Positions 35,352 through 46,200 of a stretch of 64,000 nucleotides of DNA are shown here, piece by piece. Source of the DNA: Nymphaea colorata (taxonomy: Eukaryota; Streptophyta; Magnoliopsida; Nymphaeales; Nymphaeaceae). Under the pieces are notes generated by a model. That model saw nothing but the letters and a program-made list of their open reading frames with translations. It did not search any database and was not told where the DNA came from. The DNA is taken from contig NC_045139.1 of assembly GCF_008831285.2 (NCBI RefSeq), forward strand, positions 8,278,204-8,342,203. Reading direction: 5' to 3'. The position numbers and the translations under genes are program-made. The first letter of the stretch is position 1; each line of letters opens with the position of its first letter.

Positions 35352-36447
35352 GGTCGGGCCTTTCCACAATCCAAGAGGGAAAGATCATATCTGGGAAAAT
35401 AAATGCTTAGCATATCATGATGTGGGTTCTGTTCCCTTCCCTAAGTATCTATTGTTGCCAAATCACTGTTTTCTGGATCAGTATGATATACCAGTGACCA
35501 ATCGGTTTACCTCAATTACAAAAGAGAAAAAGGACATAATCGATGCGACGGACTCAAGAAAGCTAATGGAGCATATTAAATATCCTGCACACTTGCTTTT
35601 CCTATTAGTAGAAAAACAGATGAAGAGAAAGGCAAAAAGAAGTCTTATACTGATCATTTTGTGTCATTCTTACACATAAGCTTTTATATTCATAAGATCG
35701 GTGATAAAATATGTGAATTAAGTAATTATGAGGACTACAAGCCTGACAACGAGTTATCAGATCAATTGGATTGATTATCTAAAAATGACAATTCGAAGTT
35801 ATTTTTCTCATAAGAGAGATAAGTAGTGATTTGCTCACAACCCATAAAATTTGCTTCACTTATGCACACTAACGTTTTATTATTTATAACTTATTTATAT
35901 TTAAAATTTAAAATAATAGTGCCCCTTAGCTACAATTTTCTGCCTCCACCAGTGTCCATTAATCTAGGCATTTAGTAAGCCTATAACTATGATATGAAAA
36001 TTGAACAGGATTCAATCACCATGACTTGTGAATAATACAAAATGAATTCATGATGCTTAATACAAACGCTCTATTGCGGATATAAACCTGGTTATATGTG
36101 CTATATTGGTGTAGTATAGTTGATGACTAAAATGTTATTAAAAAAAATTGTTCAGACAAAAATGAAAATAAAAAAATAAATAAATAAACTATAAAAGATA
36201 TTTTAATAAATTACCAAAATATCCTTTTTCTTCTCCTTACCGATAAGCCTTTGTCCTTCCATGGGTGATGGGACCGTGCTTTTTGTGCATTCGTGGGACA
36301 TTGGAGCTGCAGCCTTGAATGGATCGACGGTCTATATCCAATTGACCCGACCCGACTTCGCTTGGGTTCATAATTTGTGCGACCGCTCGCTGCCCGAGAA
36401 CTGTTGCCGCTGTGTGTGCGTACAACAAATAACGTCAGAAAAAACAG
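35352..36447. other. Spacer between GDSL genes A and B
   Basis: 3' flank of A and upstream region of B. A GCTCGCTGCCCGAGA word is shared with the A upstream region (31219 and 36385), so the duplication includes some promoter. No gene. Confidence 0.5.
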
Positions 36448-36455
36448 TATATAAA
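36448..36455 (+). promoter_or_regulatory. TATA box of GDSL gene B
   Basis: TATATAAA, about 62 bp upstream of the ATG at 36517, with the same flank (AACAGTA) as the weaker box of gene A. Confidence 0.65.
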
Positions 36456-38697
36456 CCAGCGCTCATCTGCACCCGCAGCCGCATAGCTCCAAATGAAGAC
36501 AGTGAGAACGAGAGAGATGGGTGGACAGACAGCATCTCTGGTGGCTCTGCTTCTGCTCTGCGTTGGCGTTTCTGCGCTGGGTGGAGGAGACAGCGTGGTC
36601 GTTCAATCCGAGTCTTCTTCGAGCGCTCGTTGCCGTTTTCCGGCCATCTTCAACTTTGGGGACTCGAACTCCGACACCGGGGGATATCAGCGGCCTTCAA
36701 CAGGACTCCCTCGCCGAATGGCATGACATACTTCCACAGACCCTCCGGCCGCCCCTGCGACGGCCTTCTCATCATCGATCACTTCGGTACACCACCACTA
36801 CCACCCTCCTTCCTCCTCCGCTTTTCTTTTTCCTTCCTTCCTCTTCCTCTTTCTTTGTTTGACTGCCGGTGACGGCGGTGGAGGAGTTAGCCGGATTCCC
36901 GCCGCAATAAGCGTCGAAATTGGAGCTTTCCTCCGAACCCACGTGAGCCGGTGCACTAGAAACTCAAAGAGTCGACGATCCGTCCAATGAGCTTCCCCTT
37001 TTTGGCGCTAAACACGGAGGGAGACTATTCTTGGCTACATCGACGGCTCTCATTTGTCCAATCTCTACACTACGCGATCTCTTGTTTCCTGGATCTCTTT
37101 TCTTTTCGTGGACAGTGTAGATCCAGTGGATGTCGGACCCGACCCGACCCGGCCCACCCCCCCACTAATGGCATTTCCGTATGAACGAGCCCTGTAGTTT
37201 CAGATGAGTGGTGAGTTCATAAGCATCAGCAACAACGACGGAACAGTGTCTGTCACTGCGGAGTTCTGTTAATCATCATGTACCGTATCGGACCATGTCT
37301 TTTAGGCCTCTGACCCGGTTTAAAAAACAAGGTACTTCTTTGGTTTTGAACGTAGTTTTAATTACCTTTTAATTATTTTTTAAATAGGAAAAGAAAGAAA
37401 CTAAATCGGCACGCGTATCGGCTGGGAGGGTAACAAAACTTTTCCCAGACTCCGCCGCTGGTTAGATCAGGGAATTGGAATTGGAATTGGATTCTGACTT
37501 CCGAGTTTGAGTACTCTTGATTTTTAGTCCTTGTAGTTTGAATTCAAAAAATCTCTGAAAACTCTTTTTCCTCTTTTGGGTGAACTTAAGTTTTCACGTT
37601 CCTCAAACTGAACTAGTGATAAAATCTGGTTTTAGATTATCGCCATAAGAAACAAGATGTAGGCTCTGGCCTCTGGTTCGGGCCACTTGTAGGTTCGGGC
37701 CTCTGGTTCGGTTGATGTTAACCCGCTTTCTAACACTTTCGGTTTTAACCCCGCAAAATGATAGGAATTAGGATAACCATCTATTTAATAACCCTCTTTT
37801 ATAAGTTCTTGAAGATGTTCAATGAAAAACTAAATTTTTGACATGTTACACCAATTGTCAACGAAATCAACTTATAGTATTAAATTTCTTCCAATACAAC
37901 CCCGGTGGTTGGCTGGTAATTGCTATTAAATTTCTTAAACAAGCAAAATAAATCTTATATAAGCATCGTAGGTCATGTGACGCTTTCACGCATAAATTTT
38001 ACTATTTAAAATTGGATGGTGGCCATTGGTGGATATCAATGTGGTTCGATCGTGAACTTTTTATTGGATTATGAGCTTTATTGTGGTTTACAAGTATAAT
38101 TTAGTGGAATGCCCTAAAGGGAAAAATTTTGGGTTAAGGGCATTAACTTGTTTTTTTGCTAAAATGATGATTGTTTGCCGAACTCACTTCGATCTGATGT
38201 GAGTACGACATGTGGTTGTAGTTGGACAAGGTGGAGCTTTGTCGCCAGAAAAGATTTCAAAAGCTGGCGTGGGCAGTAGCCCACACTAGTCACACACTAG
38301 CTCCGCTACTGGTGGCCATCAGTTTTATAATCAATGGAGATGAGACACGGTACCAAGTTAAAGGTAGATTATCTCCATTTCGTTCTCTCTTGCAACCCGG
38401 ACAGGAGACTTCGGCTCTCATTTGGGTACCCATAAAGTTTTAGTGGAACAATCAGAAAAATAGATACCTTCAGCCAAAGGGCATGGATTCATCATGAACA
38501 CTTCGCTAATTGCAGGAAAGTGAAAAGTGCATATCCCTTGAGTTTTGAAGTACTTGAAATTTTGACGGCAGAAATACATGTGGGCTGTTGTGGGCCAGCC
38601 CATTAAAATTTGGATTGGAAAACTTAAAATTACAACGTGACAACTCAAAATTTCACATGGGGCACCTACACAGACCTGTGCATGCAGGTGACTCAAG

Positions 38698-39154
38698 TAG
38701 GGACACAACGAGTCGAGCTACTCGAGCTCGACTCGTTTAAGCTCGACTCATAAGCGAGTTCAAGCTGCTTCATTAGTTAAACAAGTCGAGCTCGAGTTCA
38801 CGAGCCAACTCGTTTAACTAATCGAGTCGAGTTCGAGTTCACTCAAGTGGACTCGTTAAAGCTCGACTCGGCTCGTCATTAAAATATCGGTTTTAAAAAA
38901 ACTGGTTCGAGCCTTAGTCGAGCTCACGTATTTTATCCTTAGTCGAGCTCACGTATTCGAGCCTTAGTCGAGCTCGAGCTCAACAAATATGGATGACTGT
39001 AAACGAGCTTATCGAGCATAATCGAGTCGAGTCGAGTTCGACAAGTGACTATCGAATTGAGTTCCAGCCAGGATAGTCGAGCTCGTGTCTTACTTAGTCG
39101 AGCCGAGTTCGAGCTGACCGAGCTAGGGCTCGACTCAGCTCGTGTTCAGCCCTA
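38698..39154. mobile_element. Nonautonomous hAT element with perfect 8-bp target duplication
   Basis: Flanked by GACTCAAG at 38690-38697 and 39155-39162. Ends TAGGGACACAACGAG and (reverse complement) TAGGGCTGAACACGAG, the TAGGG start typical of many plant hAT elements. 457 bp filled with inverted GAGCTCGACTCG-type words that could fold extensively. No transposase. Lies in intron 1 of GDSL B. Confidence 0.82.
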
Positions 39155-39650
39155 GACTCAAGTGCTCCTTGACCAAAAAAATCCTGGCTCCACCATTGGC
39201 CCAAACCCCCGGTCGATGTTTGAATTCAGGCCAGCCACCATTTGGGATTTTTGCAATGAAGAAAATTTCTACTTGTACATATAGTTTTTTGCACAAGAAG
39301 TTTTTTGCTATTTGAGTAAGCATCGTAGAAGAAAGCTGTCGCTGCCTAGCTATGATAACACGGTATTATCAACTATGTATCTGCAAGAGTTCATTTTTCT
39401 TTTCCACATCTACCACTTTTTTTTTTCATTTGTTTCTCGCATGAGGTGAGCTTTCTTATATTTATTGGTGTTTTTTACATTTTAAGAGCCATTAACATTT
39501 TCATGATTAAAATAAGCATTTCAAATCTGAAAAACGATTGACTTGACATACCACCTTAATATCATATCTATAACTAAATTGCACAACAAATAGGCCGATA
39601 ATTTATTTTAAGGGGTTTGGTTTTTGTCTCTGTTGTCAAATACACCTAGT

Positions 39651-39669
39651 TCTCTCTCTCTCTCTTTTA

Positions 39670-39716
<47 letters not shown>

Positions 39717-39760
39717 TTATTTATTTATTTATTTATATTTATATTTATATTTATATTTAT
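39651..39760. repeat. Compound (CT)n, (AT)n, (ATTT)n microsatellite
   Basis: CT run from 39651, AT run about 39675-39711, then ATTT/ATATTT units to about 39760. In intron 1 of GDSL B. Confidence 0.92.
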
Positions 39761-40127
39761 GATTAAAATGACACATTTAAAATCGAAAACCTCATTGACT
39801 TAATACATATATATATATGCATCAAGTCAATCAGGTTTTCGCTTTTAAATGTTTTAACCTTAATCATCAAAAAGTTAACAGTTCCCAAAACAATATAATT
39901 TTGGTACTTAAAAAAAATCAACATTGTTTATGAAACTGATTTAAATTTAAACTTGTTTTACACTAAATTAGTAATTATAAACTGTTAGAATGTTGATCTT
40001 TTGTTACAAATATATTTAAAAGAAAATCAGGTGGTCCTTTTCTTTTTCCTGACATTTATGGTCTGTGTGTATATACATACATACACACATACATATGTTT
40101 GTGTGTGTATGTATGTGCATTTGTATA

Positions 40128-40295
40128 GTGGAAAATTTATCGTATATTGCATCCTATTTTTTTTCATAGAGCAGCAGATTTACATTAAGGAGAAGCAATG
40201 ATTTTATATAGTAATATGTGAAAATTTATCATCTATTTCATCAAATTTTCTGCATAGAGGAGCAGATTTTCATAAGGAACAATGATTTTAGTTAG
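40128..40295. repeat. About 90-bp tandem repeat in intron 1 of GDSL B
   Basis: GGAAAATTTATC...CATAGAGCAGCAGATTT at 40128 recurs about 90 bp on as TGAAAATTTATC...CATAGAGGAGCAGATTT. Same array as in gene A intron 1. Confidence 0.75.
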
Positions 40296-42605
40296 TAGAA
40301 ATATTCGCATGATTAAACAAAATGATTTGCAATGCACATCTGATTTGCTTTATTTCTTTGCAGCTCAGGACCTAGGCTTTCCCTTCCTGCACCCTTATTT
40401 GGACTCAATTGGAGCAAGGTTTCTGCAAGGAGCAAATTTTGCTGCTAGTGGAGCCACAGTTCAACATCTGAACTTGACTCTCTTTGATGGTGGTATAAGC
40501 CCAATGTCATTAGATTACCAGCTAGCTCAGTTCGCTCAACTGCAAGATCGATCCACTGAATGCCACAAAGAAGGTACTTGAACTTGAAAAGGAAAACAAT
40601 GTCATAACTGAGCACGGGATTGTCTTCGTCTTCTTTTTGATCAGTTGCACAGTTCGCCCATCATCAACGTCACACATCTTCTTTTATTTTTTATCTTCAA
40701 AGATGAACAGTAAAGAAAATTATGTTTTCTATACTAACGCAATTTGAGTTCACTTCTTATAGATTTGCACCAAAGTAATGCCTTCAATATTGGCCTCTTT
40801 AGGGTTCTGGTATGAAGATCAACTGCCCAAATCAGATATCTTCTCAGAGGCTCTGTACACGTTTGACATCGGGCAGAATGATTTAGCAAATGGCTTTCGA
40901 AAGCTGCCAATGCATCAGGTTCCTGCCATCATTCCAGACGTTCTTGCTCAATTCTCATACACAATACAGGTAAAGGCCAAGCACCATTCTTGTATATCTT
41001 GTTCAAATCTTCATGCTTTCAACATGATATAGACAAGATACGTTAGGTTATATTTTTGACATTAAAGAATATCAAATACAATGTGAATGTCACAAAAATG
41101 CAATCAACATTACAGAAAAGCTCATGGACATTACAATAAAGTATATCTGTTTTTTCTTCTTGATTATGCAGAGCTTGTACAGGAGAGGTGCAAGGTACTT
41201 CTGGATTCACAATACAGGCCCAATTGGCTGCCTACCTCTCTATGTTATCTATGGTCCTTTCACAAATGTCGCCAAGGACAAGCATGGATGCGCAGTTGAT
41301 CCAAACAAAGTTGCTATGGAGTTTAATCGCCAGCTGAAGGAATTGGTGATGGAGCTGAGAACCAAACTGCCTCTTGCTGCATTGACATATGTCGACGTCT
41401 ACTCCGCGAAGTATAGACTGGTCACTAGAGCAACTAAGCTTGGTAATTCTTGACATCCTCTTCTCTCTTTTGCTAGGATTTCAGAACTACTCGACTTAAG
41501 ATCTTGTTGCACCATGTAGTTGAAATAAAACAATTTGGTGAAATGCTTGTTTCTGCAAACAAGTGAGCTCAGAGTTGGATTTCTATCTTAATCCCATCAA
41601 TCTGCACTATGTTCTTTGCTCAATAAAAACCCAAATCAACATTGTTCACTGCATCTGCATACAGGCTTGAGTTTTGCTTGCGTTCATGTTCAACAGAGCT
41701 GCCAAGTTTGAATACATCAACTTCAATTCGTCTGGCGCGTTTATGAGCTCTGCCAACATAGAATATCAGAAATTTAACTTTCAAACTCATTGTTTAAAGA
41801 TCAGGTATGTTTATTAGCAGTATCTAAACATGGTATTCATGGTGCAGGATTTGTTGAGCCATTGAAGTTCTGCTGTGGAAGAGGTGACAAGTTAGACATC
41901 TGGGTTGGCTGTGGAAAGAGAGGAATTGTGAACGGCGTGGAAGTTGTTGCTACTACTTGTGCTGATCCGTCAAAGTATGTAAGTTGGGATGGGATCCATT
42001 ACACCCACACAGCAAACAAACTGATTGCCAACCAAATTTTTCATGGATCCTTTTCTGACCCTCCAACCGCTCTACCTGACGCATGCCATCGCATGAATTG
42101 AGATTGTGGCCTTTCTCATGCCACAATCCAAGAGATGAACATATCTTTGATTTGGGCTTATTTTCTATTTTCGAATCCGATCAATTAATCCAACCCCCAA
42201 TCTATCTGATATATATATATATGAGAGAGAGTGGTTCGTAGAAACTAGACCAATAGGTCAGGGACAAAAACCAAACTCTTTAAATATGATATTTAAAATG
42301 TTTTATTTTTTAAATCTATCATTATCAATATTATCTTAAGGATAAGTCGACGTATATATTAAGTTGATCATTTTTTTTTTATCTTAATAGTATTTTTATA
42401 ATAAGGGAAAATGAATGGCTCTCATAACATTAACATTTTGGTAATCGAAAAATCAACACTTTTCATAAAAACAACTTGTTTTAAAGCATGTTTATATGTA
42501 AATAGTATTTTTAAATATATTAAGATGTCTATAGTTTTTATCTCGAACCTAAATGCCTGTTTTACCAATTTCTCTCTCTTCTCTCCCTCCTATATATATA
42601 TATAG

Positions 42606-42814
42606 TTTAGATGAATGGTGAGAGGTAAGAAAATATCATAAAAGCTTTAGAAAGATATGTGAAAATCATTCCACATTTGGGGCAGTAGATAAGGCTTAAT
42701 CCCACTATATATAATTTAGATGAATGGTGAGAGCTAAGAAAATATCATAAAAGCTTTAGAAAGATATGTGAAAATCATTCCACATTTGGGGCACTAGATA
42801 AGGCTTAATCCCAC
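42606..42814. repeat. 109-bp tandem duplication upstream of GDSL C
   Basis: TTTAGATGAATGGTGAGAG... ending GGCTTAATCCCAC is present at 42606-42705 and 42715-42814, with two mismatches, so it is recent. It lies about 430 bp before the gene C start codon. Confidence 0.95.
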
Positions 42815-43193
42815 CGGCGGATACCCATTCGGTCCGTTGCTGATAAGCACTTTTCGTGGCCCCTCCCAACCGCACCTTACGATCAAATGTGACCGTTGTC
42901 CTTGTCCCGAATGACCGAAAAAGAAAGAGGAGAAAAGGGACAAAAGCGTAACGGACAAAAAGTTCTGACCTCCGTCGGTTCACCTCAAAAAGGAACAGAA
43001 CCGAACAAAAATGGGCCACCATTTGGTTCCGAACGCCGGGTCCCACCTAAAGCGTATCCGTTGACGGTGAGCCCTAGGCGAGAGAGACGCTTCATCCTCG
43101 TCGGGAACACGTGGCCCTTTTCTTCACTGCTTCACGGACTTGCCGACGCTGCCTTACAAATTCCGAAACTCTCCTGCTATATGCGGCCGCGCC

Positions 43194-43222
43194 CTCCCTC
43201 TCTCTCTCTCTCTCCCTCTCCA
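43194..43222 (+). promoter_or_regulatory. CT-rich (Y-patch) tract in GDSL C leader
   Basis: CT dinucleotide run 26 bp before the ATG of gene C. Pyrimidine patches are a common plant core-promoter/5' UTR feature. A CTATATG at about 43178 is a weak TATA candidate. Confidence 0.45.
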
Positions 43223-43247
43223 CTCTCCAGTCTAAGCCCGTCTAGCC

Positions 43248-46200
43248 ATGGCTGCCGAGCTCCGCTTGCTTCTGTTGCTTGTTTGCTGGACGGCGCTTGC
43301 TTCTTCGAGATGTGAATTCCCCGCAATCTTCAACTTCGGCGATTCGAACTCCGACACCGGCGGCCTCTCGGCCTCGTTCGGCGAGGCTGTCCCTCCCAAC
43401 GGAGAGTCCTTCTTCCACGGACCCGCCGGAAGATTCTGCGACGGCCGCCTCGTCATCGACTTCATCGGTACGCTTCCCCCTCTCTTTCCTTGAGCGTTTG
43501 AGTTCTTTCTATCTTTCTCGCCGGCCAAAACAGCGTCAACCTCAAGGGTGACGCTCACTACTGTCACCACGCTCCTCTTTTGAGGCGTGGTGTCCAGGGG
43601 CGGCGCTACACTTTCCTGGCCGTCTCGCGTCGCCCAAGGTTTTGTTTCTCTCTAGTGAGAGCTCCCACGGTTGGAAAAGTTCGTTGCTAAATGGACATGG
43701 ATTTGAAATTCTGGAATCTGAAATCTCAGTTAATCAAACACACACTTGAAGTAATGTTTGGCACAGTTTTGAGGGGCTCCTATCTGAAATCACATGTTTT
43801 TTTTCCTATTGATAATGCTGTGATGTGTATCACTAACATGCATAACCGGCCGATATCTGGCCAACTTTTTCCATTTAAAAATGAACTAATAAATATTTTT
43901 GAAATACTTAACGAAACAAAGGAACACTTATTTTCAATCTACGTATCTGCCAAAGTCTGCAGCTTATTATTCCAAAATAACATTGCCTTCCCTCATCTAC
44001 TTGGCGAAAGTGAAAGAAGAAAACAGGTTAAAGCTGTGCGGGATAGAAAGTCTCTTCATAATTCATATTAGTCGGCAGAGAGAGAAACAAACAAGACGGG
44101 GGTGCTCAAAATTAGGAAGAGGACAAAAAAGGTTTGTTTAAAAATAAAAATAAGGAAAATAAACTAACAAACAAACTGGCTCTTACTTTTTTTGGTCTAA
44201 TATATCGGCTCAGCTTGTCGGACCTGAAACACAATGGTCCTAGCTAAAAATAAGTTAAAATCCTAGGCAGAACATAGATGGGTTCAAGTTTGATCGGGTC
44301 AGCCTCAACTCTTTTTACTGGCACTTGACAATGGAATCATTAAAATAATGTTTCATGAGTTTATCCTAACTAATCTTAAGGCAAAGACAGATTCAGAAAG
44401 CATTAGGATGCAATGTTTAATGAATCTGTTCCTATTTTTTAGAAATAGATTTATGAAACACTATGTTGATTTTTTAGAGAGCATTTGAAAGTTTGGTAAA
44501 ACTATTTATGCATATACATATTTTTCTTGTTTAAACATGTTATTTGAGTAAGTTAAACTATTATGACCCATCACTCAAAAAAGAGAATCGAACCCCTTCA
44601 TGTATATTGAGTTTAGGGCTGCGTCGAAGCCTGCAGGTAACATTGGTGTATGTTCAGCTAAATGCGGCCACCCTTAAAAATATATAAGTCGGACATTTAA
44701 AAAGAACCGGCCGATCATAAGCATCTGACATTTTTTTCACCCGAGAATTTTTTTTTCCGTGAAAAGGTTTACACGATGTTGCGGAACATGAAAATTTTAC
44801 AATTGATGCTATCTTTAAGATAATTGACAACCAAAAGCTTATTTGATATAGCACTTTTGTCATGGTGTTCGATGGGGGAAATATTTCCAGGAAAAATAGT
44901 CAAACCCCATCAGAAAGACATTCAATCGCTGTATTGTTCCTTCAACTTAAAAGATTTCCTCTGCGTACTATTTTCTTCGCGTGGACGTCATTATTGGCAA
45001 AAACTTATTTTAGAACCGTCGTTTTCTAAACCTATTGTGTGGATGTGTTTGATTATAAAAACAAGAACCTACAATTAACCGACACATGCATGTGCCCCTG
45101 CAATTAGGGCCGGGCATCGGCCCCAGTTTGGGCTTGAAAAGACTGGTTTGTGCTTTATTTAATATTATTTTTTATTTTAATAATGATATATATTTTATTA
45201 TTATAAATAAATTTGATATTAAAAATCTTTTATTTTATATTTAAACAGTACTTTTTTGTTTTAACCGAGCTGACTTTGGGCTTGGGTTTTATTTATTTGT
45301 AGTCAGGTCAAATCTTTATTAGATTGCAGTTTGATATTGGATTTGGATTCGAAGTCAGTTATCAAATTGTATATCAAATCCGAAGCCAATCAACAATAGA
45401 TCCAACCATGTAACCTGTTCACTAATCTGAGTCCAAAACTTTGGACCATTGCTCCTCCAAGCTGTTTAAGGTCATGGGCTCAAATCTCATGAGTGTATTC
45501 AGTCATACTGCTTCCAACCTAAAATTTTCTTTTCTTCAAATCACGTAGAGAAACGAGTACTTTATGTCAACTGGAAGAATTTGTATGTCATTTAGTTAAA
45601 TTTAGTATAACTTCCAAGACTAACATGGTCTGGCAGGGTGCATGTAGAAGGCACGTTGCCAACATTCTCGTTCATAAAAAGTCTGAGCATGACATCCTAG
45701 TTCATAGGTGTACCGTACCCCACTCAACTCCTGACCTGTCACATAGGTGCCGGTGCCGGTGCGGCACATTCCCAAAAATTTAGGTGCGGTGAGAATATTT
45801 ATTTGTTATTATTAATTTATTATTATTATTATTATATATATATATATTGTTATTATTAATTTAATATATATATATATATAGACACATATAAGAATTAAGA
45901 AATTTAGAGTATACACTATAATCTATACACTCTACACAACACGTTTTATGAATAAATTATATATGAATATTACATACTTACAAGTTATAATGTATTGTGT
46001 ATATGAATGTAACATATTAAACATTAACATGGTTACAAAGTACAAACATTAAACAAGTAAACAAAAAACAACAAAACCATGACATAACACAGAAATGGAA
46101 AAAAAAATTTAAACCTCCTTTTAACGTTAAAATTTTTAAAAATAAAAAATGTCAAAAAAGGACAAAAATAGTCTTGACGAAGTTTGACCATACATGACTC

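Larger units (their letters stand above)
36517..42101 (+). pseudogene. GDSL esterase/lipase B, duplicate of A, frameshifted in exon 1
   Basis: Exons by homology to A: 36517-36786, 40364-40573, 40803-40969, 41172-41442, 41848-42101; all splice sites look usable. Exon 1 encodes the signal peptide and FPAIFNFGDSNSDTGG, but at about 36680 one base is missing compared with A (ACACCGGGGGATATC against ACACGGGCGCGATATC), so the frame runs to a stop at about 36726. The shifted frame continues exactly as in A (ISAAFNR, NGMTYFHRPSGRP). With that base the product would be about 390 residues. Exons 2-5 are open and keep GQND and WDGIHYTHTAN, so the loss is recent or a base-call error. An alternative in-frame ATG lies at 36493. 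Confidence 0.82.
42102..43247. other. Spacer between GDSL B and C
   Basis: TA runs near 42208 and 42590, a 109-bp tandem duplication, and the promoter of gene C. No gene. Confidence 0.5.

Noticed and set aside
36261-36872. 203-codon frame overlapping GDSL B exon 1
   Set aside because: It is the second frame of the frameshifted exon joined to upstream non-coding sequence, not a separate gene.
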